Counted from the stretch's first letter, positions 1 through 7,675 are shown. The stretch is 21,522 nucleotides of DNA from JBGSUZ01 sp043770095 (GCA_043770095.1 JAYVIR010000059.1:1-21522), one strand, 5' to 3'. Notes: generated by a model not told the origin, from the sequence alone. Translations and numbers: made by a program.

Positions 1-422
1 CTTTTGCAAGAAGGGCATTTAATGCCTTTTTCTTTCATGTAATTTTCCATTTTTTCGTTCGACCAGCCGTCTACCACTTGGTCAAGACCATTTTCCATGA
101 AATAATCTTCAATCAATTTGTCTGCTCTATATCTTGTTTTACAGTCTTTGCAGTCCATAAGAGGATCGTTAAAACCGCCAACGTGACCAGATGCAACCCA
201 AGTTTGCGGGTTCATTAAAATAGCAGCGTCTACCCCAACATTGTAAGGTGATTCTTGGATGAATTTTTTCCACCATGCTTTTTTAACGTTATTTTTAAAT
301 TCTACGCCAAGTGGGCCGTAGTCCCATGTGTTCGCAAGACCTCCGTAAATTTCTGAGCCTGGAAATACAAAACCTCTGGTTTTAGCCAAAGATACAATTT
401 TCTCCATCGATTTTTGTGTCAT
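1..422 (-). CDS. glyQS: Glycyl-tRNA synthetase, N-terminal part (runs off the window)
   Basis: Class II homodimeric glycyl-tRNA synthetase, which charges tRNA-Gly with glycine in the cytosol. The visible 140 codons are the N-terminus. They begin MTQKSMEKIVSLAKTRGFVF and continue through the family-typical SEIYGG, WDYGPLG and WVASGHVGGF segments. Further on are CKDCKTRYRAD and a KCPSC pair, which form the zinc-binding cysteine cluster of the alpha2-type enzyme. The ATG at 420-422 has a strong AGAGGAGG site upstream. The 3' end lies outside the window. The gene follows a terminator, so it is probably transcribed separately from the recO-side operon. No T-box specifier or GGTACC element is visible in the 127-base gap upstream. 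Confidence 0.95.
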   Translation of the reverse strand, partial: MTQKSMEKIVSLAKTRGFVFPGSEIYGGLANTWDYGPLGVEFKNNVKKAWWKKFIQESPYNVGVDAAILMNPQTWVASGHVGGFNDPLMDCKDCKTRYRADKLIEDYFMENGLDQVVDGWSNEKMENYMKEKGIKCPSCK

Positions 423-465
423 AAGAAATCCTCCTCTAAGTCATTTTATTGATGTTTTTAAGCAG

Positions 466-505
466 AAAAAAGCTCTTTCATCCTACAGTATAGGGACGAA
501 AGAGC
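466..505 (-). terminator. Intrinsic terminator ending the era-recO-DUF4342 operon
   Basis: On the minus strand an 8-bp GCTCTTTC/GAAAGAGC stem, extended by three more pairs after one mismatch, closes a loop of about 10 bases. It is followed directly by six T residues (466-471). It lies after the DUF4342 stop codon and before glyQS. Confidence 0.85.
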
Positions 506-515
506 CTGTCTTTAA
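487..515 (-). promoter_or_regulatory. Weak candidate promoter for glyQS
   Basis: TATACT (492-487) lies 17 bases from TTAAAG (515-510) on the minus strand. The -10 matches well but the -35 matches only 3 of 6 positions. The -10 falls inside the loop of the upstream terminator hairpin. This is the only promoter-like arrangement found that could drive glyQS independently. Confidence 0.3.
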
Positions 516-549
516 CGTTTAACCCTAATAAATCAAAGACTGACAAAGA

Positions 550-1206
550 TTATTTCTTATCTTCCTCTGTATCCGCTTCACCACCATGTTCCATGAATCT
601 TGCTTCTACAATATAGTCTTGATCGTCATCATCTTTATTGGCAAACTTGCTAACGTCAATATCAATTTCAATATCATCGTCCGCTACAGTTTCATCCTCT
701 TTTTTTTCTTCAGCAGAAGGCTTTTCTTTTGAGCCTTTTCTAGTAAAGCTATTAAAGGTATTTTCAGTTGTTTCTACTACCGTTTTAAAAGCATCTTGTG
801 TTTTTTCGTTGAGATTAATTTCCTCACCGTCTTCTTTGATGATTTTAAGCACACAACCCGTTGCTACAGCAGCAACAATTGCAGTGATCGTAGCAGGTGC
901 GAAAACAAATGCAGCCAATCCGCCAGCAAGTACAGGAATGTCCATAATCACGCGGTCTTTTCTAAGGACTAAAATTTTAGTCACAATGCCTTTGTTAACC
1001 AATTCTTTTAATTGATCCATCATATCGCCTGTTTTCGAAGAAAAATCTGACTTGTGTTTTTCTCCTGATGATTTGAAGCTGTCCAAGTAAATAATGGCTT
1101 CTAGAACGTCCCCTTCGTATAACTCTAGGGCTTCTTTCGCCGTTTTGTAATCTACACCCGTTCTGTTTCTGACTTCATCAACCATTTCTAAAGTAATCGT
1201 TACCAT
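550..1206 (-). CDS. UBA-like / DUF4342 domain protein
   Basis: A 218-residue protein of unknown function. Residues 1 to about 42 (ITLEMVDEVRNRTGVDYKTA..., then EGDVLEAIIYLD) look like the UBA/TS-N three-helix fold that also occurs in EF-Ts. The middle (about residues 65-145) matches DUF4342: a basic strand, then the hydrophobic segment VLAGGLAAFVFAPATITAIVA, which could enter a membrane or form a hydrophobic core. The last 70 residues are highly charged and mostly acidic. The start is the ATG at 1206, which has AAAAGGAG seven to eight bases upstream. A longer frame reaching 1254 would overlap recO and lacks a ribosome site. It is the last gene before the terminator. Confidence 0.8.
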   Translation of the reverse strand: MVTITLEMVDEVRNRTGVDYKTAKEALELYEGDVLEAIIYLDSFKSSGEKHKSDFSSKTGDMMDQLKELVNKGIVTKILVLRKDRVIMDIPVLAGGLAAFVFAPATITAIVAAVATGCVLKIIKEDGEEINLNEKTQDAFKTVVETTENTFNSFTRKGSKEKPSAEEKKEDETVADDDIEIDIDVSKFANKDDDDQDYIVEARFMEHGGEADTEEDKK

Positions 1207-1222
1207 AATGAACACACTCCTT

Positions 1223-1972
1223 TTAAAGTAGTCTGATACTTTCCAATAACTCAAGGCTTTTTGAACTAGAAAACCCAGTGTGGATGAGCATATATCGCTT
1301 CATCAATTGACTTAGTTTTTCCAAATACACTAAATTAATTTTTGTTTTCGCTACGGTTCTAATGTTTTTTTGTTGCATATAATCCATGATTTTAGGTAAT
1401 GTTTTTCCAAGCAACCACAAGTCACTCATCGAATCCTTACACTTATCACATATTATACCTCCATTTTCGATAGAAAACCATAAATATTCATGATTCTCCA
1501 AACCGCACTGCTGACATTTGTTTACGGTCATTTGATATCCGCTGTACATCATCATTTTAATTTCAAAAACCGTTTTAATCAGATCATACTGCGCATCCTC
1601 TTCACAAAGCATATCCAGTGTATCAATGAGGTTAACAAATGCTTTATGGTGCACAACACCCTCTTCCAATAAAAAATTAGTCAACTCAAGCATATAACTG
1701 CCGTAAGCCATAAGGGTCAAGTCACTGTGAAACTTTGCATAAGGATCTGTCACATCGATGGATCTGATTTTATTCCAATCTCTTTCAAGGGATAGAACCA
1801 CTTCTCCAAATACAAACGGTTGAGTCGAAGCTGCAAGACTTGACTTGCCACTCTTTGCACCCTTTGCGATGGCTTTAAGCTTTCCACCTTTATCTGTTAG
1901 CAGAGTGACGAGGACATCGTGATCTTGTAACTTTTGTCGTTTTAAAACAACTGCGTTACTTGTCAAAAGCAC
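1223..1972 (-). CDS. recO: DNA repair protein RecO
   Basis: RecO anneals single strands and helps load RecA at gaps in the RecF pathway. The 249 residues are the normal length. The N-terminal OB-fold contains the typical VLKRQKLQDHDVLVTLLTDKGGK stretch followed by AKGAKSGKSSLA. Four cysteines in two CxxC pairs (153/156 and 175/178) form the zinc site found in Gram-positive RecO. The start is GTG at 1972 with GGGAGG upstream; no in-frame ATG fits as well. It follows mgtE by 35 bases and is probably co-transcribed with era. Confidence 0.96.
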   Translation of the reverse strand: MLLTSNAVVLKRQKLQDHDVLVTLLTDKGGKLKAIAKGAKSGKSSLAASTQPFVFGEVVLSLERDWNKIRSIDVTDPYAKFHSDLTLMAYGSYMLELTNFLLEEGVVHHKAFVNLIDTLDMLCEEDAQYDLIKTVFEIKMMMYSGYQMTVNKCQQCGLENHEYLWFSIENGGIICDKCKDSMSDLWLLGKTLPKIMDYMQQKNIRTVAKTKINLVYLEKLSQLMKRYMLIHTGFSSSKSLELLESIRLL

Positions 1973-2007
1973 ACGTTTCGCCTCCCAAATATTAATGTCG
2001 TAATCCC

Positions 2008-3393
2008 CTAATTAATTAATACCCTCATCAGATAGGTTGCTAACCCAAAATAAATAGATAATCCTGTAATATCTACAACGGTACTAATAAACAGGGCGGA
2101 TGCCACAGCTGGGTCAATTCCAATCTTTTTAAAGGTAAGTGGAAGGAGTGTGCCGATGGTAGCTGCCGTTACAATATTGGCAAACATTGAAAGACCTACA
2201 ATCACACTGAGAATCATCTCTCCTCGGGTCAAATACGCAACGACACCGACTATCAAACTGCACACGGTACCAATAATCAAACCAACCGCCACTTCTTGTA
2301 AAATTGTTTTTACAACCGTCCAGCCCTCAATATAATTAAGTGCAATGCTTCGAACCGTTATGGTTGATGACTGCGTGCCTACATTTCCACCTATTCCAGC
2401 AAGCAACGGCATAAACAAAACCAACGTTGTGTCCATTGATAACGTTCCAGAAAACTTGCTTATGACACTTGCAGAAAGAAGACCACCGAAAATAGTGACA
2501 ATCAGCCACGGAAGTCTAGATCTGACGGCATAAACAATACGTTTAAGCGAAGAGTCATCGTCTTCAAAGTCTTCCAGATCCGAAGACCCTGCGAATTTGA
2601 AGATATCTTCTGTTGCTTCTTCTTCAATAACGTCAATAATATCGTCTATGGTAATAATGCCTTTTAGTCTTTGACTTTCGTCAATAACTGGCACAACCAA
2701 GAAATTATACTTGGAGACAATTCTTGCAACTTCTTCTTGATCTGCATTCTCGTGAACTGCTATCACGTGAGGGTTCATAATGTCCTCAATCAGAACATCG
2801 CCTTTTGAAACGATGAGCTCACGCAGTGAAATGACACCAAGCAACGTTTCTTCTTCATCTGTCACGAATACATAATAGATGGTTTCAGCGTCAGGCGCTG
2901 TCATTCTTAGCTGGTCTATGGCTTCATCGACTGTCATGTTCGGCATTAATGTGACGTAATCTTTCGTCATTTTTCCGCCGGCAGAGTCTTCCTTATAGTC
3001 AAGTAACTCTACAACTTCCTTTGCATCTTGAATATCCAAATAAGCTAAAATTCGGTTCTTCTGGTTGGCAGGCAAATCGTATAGTTTATCTACGATATCA
3101 TCTTGTGGCATAAAATCCAAGATGAGCATTCGCAGATTCTTATCTAAATTTTTGATTAAGTCATAAAACGCTTCTGCACTCATTTCTTCTAAAACGGCAG
3201 AAGCCTCCTCGAAACCGAGCAGGCTAAAATAAATATTTCTATAATGTTCATCGAGTTCTCTCATAATCAAAGCAATATCTACAGCGTGAAGCGTTTCATT
3301 AAAAGCTTTTATACTTTCATGTTCTCCATTTTGCATTTGCCGGATTAGTGTCGCAACATACTCTTCCAATTTTTCATTGAAATCGCCTTGCAT
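2008..3393 (-). CDS. mgtE: Magnesium transporter MgtE
   Basis: A Mg2+ channel of the inner membrane, 461 residues, the usual length. Residues 1-135 form the helical MgtE_N domain, ending near DYKEDSAGGKMT. Residues about 145-260 are a CBS pair (one unit around residues 145-200, the next at IMNPHVIAVHENADQEEV...), which senses cytosolic Mg2+. Residues 285-461 hold five membrane helices with the pore motif GGNVGTQSSTI near 336-345 and the acidic VVDITGLSIYF helix. I prefer the ATG at 3393, preceded by AGGTGG, over the TTG at 3420, which has no ribosome site. It sits between era and recO, which are usually closer neighbours. Confidence 0.95.
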   Translation of the reverse strand: MQGDFNEKLEEYVATLIRQMQNGEHESIKAFNETLHAVDIALIMRELDEHYRNIYFSLLGFEEASAVLEEMSAEAFYDLIKNLDKNLRMLILDFMPQDDIVDKLYDLPANQKNRILAYLDIQDAKEVVELLDYKEDSAGGKMTKDYVTLMPNMTVDEAIDQLRMTAPDAETIYYVFVTDEEETLLGVISLRELIVSKGDVLIEDIMNPHVIAVHENADQEEVARIVSKYNFLVVPVIDESQRLKGIITIDDIIDVIEEEATEDIFKFAGSSDLEDFEDDDSSLKRIVYAVRSRLPWLIVTIFGGLLSASVISKFSGTLSMDTTLVLFMPLLAGIGGNVGTQSSTITVRSIALNYIEGWTVVKTILQEVAVGLIIGTVCSLIVGVVAYLTRGEMILSVIVGLSMFANIVTAATIGTLLPLTFKKIGIDPAVASALFISTVVDITGLSIYFGLATYLMRVLIN

Positions 3394-3451
3394 GAAACCA
3401 CCTGCCTTTTCTTTATTCAATCGAGTGACTAATGCACTTGGTTGAACAACA

Positions 3452-4345
3452 TTAATCTTTTTTATAACCGAAATTCTTGAGGAAAGTATCTGAATCTCTC
3501 CAACCTGGACGAACTTTAACCCAAAGCTCTAAAAACACTTTTGTTCCCAATAGTCTTTCAATATCTTCTCTGGCGCTTTTTCCAACACCTTTAAGTTTTC
3601 TACCATTTTTACCAATGATAATACCCTTATGTGATTCACGCTCACAAATAATGGTCGCACGAATATCAATCATATCTTGTTTCTTGCGTTCTTTGAACGA
3701 ATCAATTTCAACCGCAACACCATGCGGAATCTCATCGTCTAAATAATGCAATAATTTCTCACGGATAATCTCAGCACAAACCGCTTTTTCAGGCTGATCG
3801 GTTAAAATATCGCCTGGATAGTACATTGGTCCTTCAACAAGGAAATTCTTGATATAAGCCATTAAATGTTCAATGTTCTTGTTGTTAAGAGCCGAAATGC
3901 TGATAATTTCTTTGATGAACGGATAATTTTTATAGTTGTTGACGATTTTCGCATAACGCTCAGGTGAAATGAGATCCACTTTATTGATGGCTAAAATAAC
4001 GGGCGTTTTGATATCGACAAGGCGCTCAAGGATAAATTCGTCCCCAGGCCCAATTCTGTCGGAGTCATCTACTAAATAAACCACCACATCTACCTCTTTC
4101 AAAGTGTCAAGCGCTGATCCAACCATAAAGTCGCCTAATTTATTTTTAGGTTTATGAAGTCCTGGCGTATCGATAAAGACGATTTGACACTCTTCGTCTG
4201 TATGAATGGCATTGATTCTATTTCTAGTCGTTTGTGGTTTATCAGACATAATCGCAATTTTTTCACCGAGAATGGCGTTAGCGAGTGTTGATTTACCTAC
4301 GTTTGGTCTACCAATAATGGTAACAAATCCTGATTTAAAGCTCAA
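3452..4345 (-). CDS. era: GTPase Era
   Basis: Essential GTPase that binds 16S rRNA and matures the 30S subunit. G1 is GRPNVGKS (residues 12-19), G3 DTPG (59-62), G4 NKVD (121-124) and G5 SAL (151-153). The C-terminal KH domain carries the GxxG loop IIGKNGRK (243-250). The 297 residues are normal. Translation starts at TTG (4345), seven bases after a clean GGAGG; the sequence MSFKSGFVTIIGRPNVGKS fits the family N-terminus. It follows cdd by 15 bases, the usual order in Firmicutes. Confidence 0.97.
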   Translation of the reverse strand: MSFKSGFVTIIGRPNVGKSTLANAILGEKIAIMSDKPQTTRNRINAIHTDEECQIVFIDTPGLHKPKNKLGDFMVGSALDTLKEVDVVVYLVDDSDRIGPGDEFILERLVDIKTPVILAINKVDLISPERYAKIVNNYKNYPFIKEIISISALNNKNIEHLMAYIKNFLVEGPMYYPGDILTDQPEKAVCAEIIREKLLHYLDDEIPHGVAVEIDSFKERKKQDMIDIRATIICERESHKGIIIGKNGRKLKGVGKSAREDIERLLGTKVFLELWVKVRPGWRDSDTFLKNFGYKKD

Positions 4346-4360
4346 ATTTTGGCCTCCTGT

Positions 4361-4756
4361 CTATTTTAAATCCTTTTGGGTAAACGAGTGTGGCAACATT
4401 TCGGCAAGAGTAAAGACCTTGTATTCAAGATCCTTTGCCAAGATAATTTCCATCGTTTCGTCTCCAAATTCAGCTATAACCTGACGGCAAATTCCGCAAG
4501 GGTATGTGTAATCCATTGAACTGCTTACAACTGCAATGGCAGCAAATTCTCTTTCACCTTCAGAAACCGCTTTGAAAATAGCTGTTCTTTCTGCGCAGTT
4601 TGTTGCGCCGTAAGAGGCACATTCAACATTGCAGCCAGTATATATTTTACCGCTCTTCGTTAAAAGCGCAGCACCTACATTAAAGTTTGAGTAAGGCGTG
4701 TAAGCGTTTTTTGTTGCTTCATAAGCCAATTTTACCAATTCATCATAATTAATCAT
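4361..4756 (-). CDS. cdd: Cytidine deaminase
   Basis: Deaminates cytidine and deoxycytidine to the uridine forms for pyrimidine salvage. The 131 residues match the small tetrameric class. Zinc ligands and catalytic glutamate are visible: NCAERTA (Cys54, Glu56) and PCGICRQV (Cys87, Cys90). The YTPYSNFNVGAAL segment near residue 20 is the conserved N-terminal binding loop. The ATG at 4756 has GAGGTGG five bases upstream; a GTG nine bases earlier lies inside that ribosome site and is unlikely. Directly upstream of era. Confidence 0.96.
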   Translation of the reverse strand: MINYDELVKLAYEATKNAYTPYSNFNVGAALLTKSGKIYTGCNVECASYGATNCAERTAIFKAVSEGEREFAAIAVVSSSMDYTYPCGICRQVIAEFGDETMEIILAKDLEYKVFTLAEMLPHSFTQKDLK

Positions 4757-4766
4757 GTTATCCACC

Positions 4767-5810
4767 TCATATTTTTTCCCATTGAATAGTCATGTTTTTA
4801 GGCACAATTTGAATCCAAGTATTTCCTGGGTTGAGTAGAATTTCGCGCCCGTCCAAAGTTGTATAGTTCGTTTTTGATTCTCTAGATGATTTTTCCCATT
4901 TTATAGCGGTTTTTACGCCGTCTGTCAGCCACCAAGCGTCACCGCTACCTACTAAATCTAAATCAAGTCGACCAGCATCGTCCACCACATTTGTTTGGAC
5001 GTACTGAATCAGAAGATTTTTAGTTGTAATAGATGACTTGTCAATTTCGTCTAAGTGAACAACGCCATTGATTGATCTTTGGTATACCTTTGAGTCGGCC
5101 AGATAATTGTAAGATACCATATAACCGCCGTCGTTCTTGCGGTATGGCATTTTTACATAGAGTGACACTTCGCCGATAGGCGTTGTATCATCATTTGCAA
5201 AAACTGAAGCTGTGACAACTGAGTCTTTATCGAATTTACGTCTGTCCGCTTCACCTCTAAGAATCGCCATTGTAGAATAGAGGTTATGTGGAATTTTTTT
5301 ATGCTTCTTTCTAAAGAACACTTTATTGCTACCGCTAAGGCCATCTAAATCCGCAATTCTTAACTGTCTTATATCACTCAGTGCTTTTGGAGAGCCACCT
5401 ACATGAACATAGACAGCATCGTATTCCATTGCTCGATCTAGAAAATAGGGTCTTGCGCTACGAATTGGCCCAACACTTTCTGGCATCCCTTCAAAAAAGA
5501 AAGCCATATAGCGCGTAATATTTCCCTCTGCAAGTGCTTCTATGACAATTTCTGCATCTTTTAGACCTGCTTGTGGTCTAGCACCTGCATGGTTATCAAA
5601 CATGACTGCAATAGGTCTTTGACTCTTAAGCTTTGCACTCCAAAGGTCGCCTTCCGATGCAGTGACAACGGGTTCTACCACTGTCGGAGCAGGCGCCGTT
5701 TCAACCTTATTTGATTCCTGAGTCAATGCGCGCTCAGCCGACATTTTACAACCGGAAAGACCAAGGAGAATGGCCAAGGTGATCAGAACAAAAAAGAAAC
5801 TTTTTCTCAC
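4767..5810 (-). CDS. DUF3048 (YerB-type) lipoprotein
   Basis: An exported lipoprotein of unknown function, 347 residues. The signal peptide MRKSFFFVLITLAILLGLSG ends at Cys21 in a good lipobox (LSGC). The mature part contains the DUF3048 signatures RPIAVMFDNHAGARPQAGL, EIVIEALAEGNITRYMAFFF and PVGPIRSAR-like PESVGPIRSARPYF, and the C-terminal half ends in the DUF3048_C-like NPGNTWIQIVPK. The start is GTG at 5810 with AGGTG seven bases upstream. Its place between ybeY and cdd is unusual, because that interval more often holds diacylglycerol kinase. The function is not known. Confidence 0.85.
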   Translation of the reverse strand: MRKSFFFVLITLAILLGLSGCKMSAERALTQESNKVETAPAPTVVEPVVTASEGDLWSAKLKSQRPIAVMFDNHAGARPQAGLKDAEIVIEALAEGNITRYMAFFFEGMPESVGPIRSARPYFLDRAMEYDAVYVHVGGSPKALSDIRQLRIADLDGLSGSNKVFFRKKHKKIPHNLYSTMAILRGEADRRKFDKDSVVTASVFANDDTTPIGEVSLYVKMPYRKNDGGYMVSYNYLADSKVYQRSINGVVHLDEIDKSSITTKNLLIQYVQTNVVDDAGRLDLDLVGSGDAWWLTDGVKTAIKWEKSSRESKTNYTTLDGREILLNPGNTWIQIVPKNMTIQWEKI

Positions 5811-5821
5811 GCTTATTCACC

Positions 5822-6295
5822 TCACGCTCGTGTAATGCCTAAGTTGTCAAGGATGGTCTCTTGAAGTTCTTTCATATAAGCTTCGTCCGAAGGCGTCAAA
5901 TGGTCATAGCCTAATAAATGAAGCATGCTGTGAACCACTAAAAAGCACATTTCTCTCTCAAAACTATGTGCATAGAGCGCTGCTTGTTCCACCGCTTTTT
6001 CTGCACTGATGACGATGTCTCCCAAATAGAGATATTCTTCTTCTAATTCTTCTAAATCTTTAAGATTTTCATATTGTGGAAACGAAAGGACGTCCGTTAC
6101 TTGGTCTTTCTCGCGGTGTTCTTTGTTGATGGCTTGGATGCCTACATTGTCTATTATAGACAAGTCGACTTCTGCCGTCACTTCCTGAAAGCCTTCAAAT
6201 CTAAGTGTTTCTTCAGCTGATTTGATTAATAATTCAATTAAAGTATCACTAATTTGTACTTTATCTTGTTCATTTTCTGTTTGAAATTTAAGCAA
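5822..6295 (-). CDS. ybeY: Endoribonuclease YbeY
   Basis: Metal-dependent endoribonuclease required for 16S rRNA 3'-end maturation and ribosome quality control. The metal-binding motif HSMLHLLGYDH is complete (His122, His126, His132), and the conserved REKDQVTDVLSFP segment lies at 61-73. The length (157) is normal. It starts with TTG at 6295, seven bases after GGAGGG. It is the first gene of the operon leading to cdd, era, mgtE and recO, and has its own promoter. phoH, often the preceding gene in Firmicutes, is absent here. Confidence 0.95.
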   Translation of the reverse strand: MLKFQTENEQDKVQISDTLIELLIKSAEETLRFEGFQEVTAEVDLSIIDNVGIQAINKEHREKDQVTDVLSFPQYENLKDLEELEEEYLYLGDIVISAEKAVEQAALYAHSFEREMCFLVVHSMLHLLGYDHLTPSDEAYMKELQETILDNLGITRA

Positions 6296-6316
6296 GTTAA
6301 AACCCTCCAGATAATA

Positions 6317-6349
6317 TTTATAAGTTGAATTAATAATTCAACTTATAAA
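6317..6349 (-). repeat. 33-bp near-perfect palindrome in the ybeY leader
   Basis: Arms TTTATAAGTTGAATTA (6317-6332) and its exact complement (6334-6349) surround one central base. It ends about 8 bases before the ybeY ribosome site. In RNA it would fold into a 14-16 bp A/U-rich stem. It has no following T-tract, so it is not a terminator. It could stabilise the 5' end of the transcript or bind a dimeric regulator. Confidence 0.75.
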
Positions 6350-6350
6350 C

Positions 6351-6366
6351 GCACTCAAAAGAGTGC
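6351..6366 (-). repeat. Short hairpin at the predicted 5' end of the ybeY mRNA
   Basis: GCACTC-AAAA-GAGTGC, a 6-bp perfect stem with a 4-base loop, one base from the 33-bp palindrome. The predicted transcription start falls at its upstream edge, so the mRNA would begin with a stem-loop. Confidence 0.6.
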
Positions 6367-6372
6367 TTCATT

Positions 6373-6401
6373 ATTATACTTCTTAGTATATATAATAGCA
6401 A
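6373..6401 (-). promoter_or_regulatory. Sigma-A promoter of the ybeY-cdd-era operon
   Basis: Minus-strand TTGCTA (6401-6396), a 17-base spacer and a perfect TATAAT (6378-6373). A small inverted repeat TATACT-TCTT-AGTATA (6375-6390) covers the -10 and part of the spacer and could be an operator. Confidence 0.75.
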
Positions 6402-6418
6402 TGCTTTCCAAAAAGCAT
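6401..6418. repeat. Inverted repeat abutting the ybeY -35 element
   Basis: ATGCTTT-CCAA-AAAGCAT, 7-bp perfect arms. It sits immediately upstream of the ybeY -35 box, between that box and the yqeY terminator. No function can be assigned. Confidence 0.5.
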
Positions 6419-6435
6419 CCCTAAACTTTTGCACT

Positions 6436-6461
6436 AAAAAAGCTGTCCATTGCTGGACAGC
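6436..6461 (-). terminator. Intrinsic terminator after yqeY
   Basis: Minus-strand GCTGTCC/GGACAGC 7-bp stem with a 6-base loop followed by six T residues, eight bases past the yqeY stop codon. It ends the rpsU-yqeY transcript. Confidence 0.9.
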
Positions 6462-6468
6462 CTTATAT

Positions 6469-6915
6469 CTATTTGCTGAGAAGTTCCTTAACGAGGGTTG
6501 CAATTTGCTTCCCATCAGCTCTCCCAGTGGTTTTCCCAGAAACAATAGTGATCACTTTGCCCATCTCTTTTGGAGTTGTAGCGCCGGTTTCAGTAATCGC
6601 TTCTGCAATAATCGCTTTGAGTGCTTCTTCGCTGAGTTGTTCGGGCAAATAAGCTTCGAGTACTTTGATCTCTTGATGAGCTTCGTCAACCAAATCTTCA
6701 CGACTTGCCTTTTCAAATTCTTCAATAGCAGATCGTTTTTGCTTGATTTGCTTAGCAATGATTTCTATGACGCCCTCATCTTCGAGATCAACCCTCTGAT
6801 CCACCTCCACTTGCTTAATTGCTGCTCTAAGCATTGTGATGGTGTTTTTCTGGACGACATTCTTTTCTCTCATTGCTACCTTGAGGTTTTCCATCAGCTG
6901 ATCTTTAATGAGCAT
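6469..6915 (-). CDS. yqeY: GatB/YqeY domain protein
   Basis: A 148-residue protein of the GatB/Yqey family, related to the C-terminal tRNA-binding region of amidotransferase subunit GatB; its own role is not established. Recognisable segments are KNTITMLRAAIKQVEVDQR, KQKRSAIEEFEKASREDLVD and the C-terminal GKVITIVSGKTTGRADGKQIATLVKELL. The ATG at 6915 has AGAGGTG upstream. It lies 65 bases after rpsU, the common Firmicutes pairing, and shares its promoter and terminator. Confidence 0.93.
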   Translation of the reverse strand: MLIKDQLMENLKVAMREKNVVQKNTITMLRAAIKQVEVDQRVDLEDEGVIEIIAKQIKQKRSAIEEFEKASREDLVDEAHQEIKVLEAYLPEQLSEEALKAIIAEAITETGATTPKEMGKVITIVSGKTTGRADGKQIATLVKELLSK

Positions 6916-6980
6916 AATCGTTCACCTCTTTTTAGGTATTTCTAAATTTGCTTTAGTTTTCACTAAAACCTATTTAGTTA

Positions 6981-7166
6981 CTAGAAAGCTTTGCTCTTAT
7001 TTTTTCTTCTTGCTGCTTCTGATTTCTTCTTACGCTTAACGCTAGGCTTTTCATAGTGCTTTCTCTTCTTAACTTCTGCCAAGACACCTGATTTAGTAGT
7101 CTCTCTCTTGAATCTTCGAAGTGCACTATCAATTGTCTCGTTAGCTCCAACTTTGATACCTGCCAC
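6981..7166 (-). CDS. rpsU: 30S ribosomal protein S21
   Basis: Small basic ribosomal protein of 61 residues. It contains the family core IDSALRRFKRETTKSGVLAE and KRKHYEKPSVKRKKKSEAARR. The start is GTG at 7166 (VAGIKVGANET, read as Met), preceded by an unusually long purine tract of G-rich sequence (complement of 7173-7183). First gene of the rpsU-yqeY unit. Confidence 0.97.
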   Translation of the reverse strand: MAGIKVGANETIDSALRRFKRETTKSGVLAEVKKRKHYEKPSVKRKKKSEAARRKNKSKAF

Positions 7167-7219
7167 AGTATTCCCCTCCCCCCGTGTGATACTTGCGCAT
7201 TCTGATTACGCCACCGAAT

Positions 7220-7250
7220 TTCTGTGTCATAAGTACAGAGGAACACAGAA
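7220..7250 (-). repeat. Stem-loop in the rpsU leader
   Basis: TTCTGTGT (7220-7227) pairs with ACACAGAA (7243-7250) around a 15-base loop. It lies just after the predicted transcription start and about 40 bases before the ribosome site. No ribosomal-protein operator family was recognised. Confidence 0.45.
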
Positions 7251-7259
7251 TACTTGAAT

Positions 7260-7288
7260 AGTATACATAAAATAATTAAAAATTGCAA
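7260..7288 (-). promoter_or_regulatory. Sigma-A promoter of rpsU-yqeY
   Basis: Minus-strand TTGCAA (7288-7283), 17-base spacer, TATACT (7265-7260). Placed about 95 bases before the rpsU start and after the stop of the HIT gene. Confidence 0.7.
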
Positions 7289-7305
7289 GCCTTTTTGAGA
7301 ACTTT

Positions 7306-7650
7306 TTAACCAGGAGGCCACTGAAGATTTCTTCCACCTAAAAGATGGTAATGTATGTGCCCAACCGTCTGCCCACCATCGACGCCGCAGTTGTTGACAA
7401 GTCGGTAGCCACTCTCTTTAACACCAAGGCTCTGAGCAATTTCTGGCACCTTGCTCATGAGGTATCCAAGCACCATAAATGTGTTCTCATCGACTTCATT
7501 GAGTGAGTCAAAATGGACTTTTGGAACAATAACCACATGGACAGGTGCCATCGGATTAATGTCTTTGAACGCAAAAATTTGTTCGTCTTCATAAACTTTT
7601 GTTGATGGAATGGATCCTTCGATTATTTTACAAAATAAACAATCTGACAT
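7306..7650 (-). CDS. HIT-family (HINT-type) nucleotide-binding hydrolase
   Basis: A 114-residue histidine-triad protein. The catalytic HIHYHLLGG motif is at residues 98-106, and a CxxC pair (Cys4, Cys7) gives the N-terminal zinc site seen in bacterial HINT-like members. The substrate-pocket segment FAFKDINPMAPVHVVIVPKVH is typical. Such proteins cleave nucleoside phosphoramidates or acyl-AMP; the physiological substrate is unknown. The ATG at 7650 has GGAGG upstream. It follows mtaB by 25 bases, so the two are probably one transcript. Confidence 0.93.
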   Translation of the reverse strand: MSDCLFCKIIEGSIPSTKVYEDEQIFAFKDINPMAPVHVVIVPKVHFDSLNEVDENTFMVLGYLMSKVPEIAQSLGVKESGYRLVNNCGVDGGQTVGHIHYHLLGGRNLQWPPG

Positions 7651-7675
7651 AAGTGCGCCTCCAAATTAGTTTTCA

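Noticed and set aside
423..549. T-box riboswitch upstream of glycyl-tRNA synthetase
   Set aside because: No GGTACC core, specifier loop or long leader is present; the hairpin there is a plain terminator for the upstream operon.
638..1015. Plus-strand open frames across the housekeeping genes (for example here and at 6505-6945)
   Set aside because: They lie antisense to clear conserved proteins, lack ribosome sites and have no recognisable family.
3394..3420. TTG start extending MgtE by nine residues
   Set aside because: No ribosome site precedes it, whereas AGGTGG lies just before the ATG at 3393.
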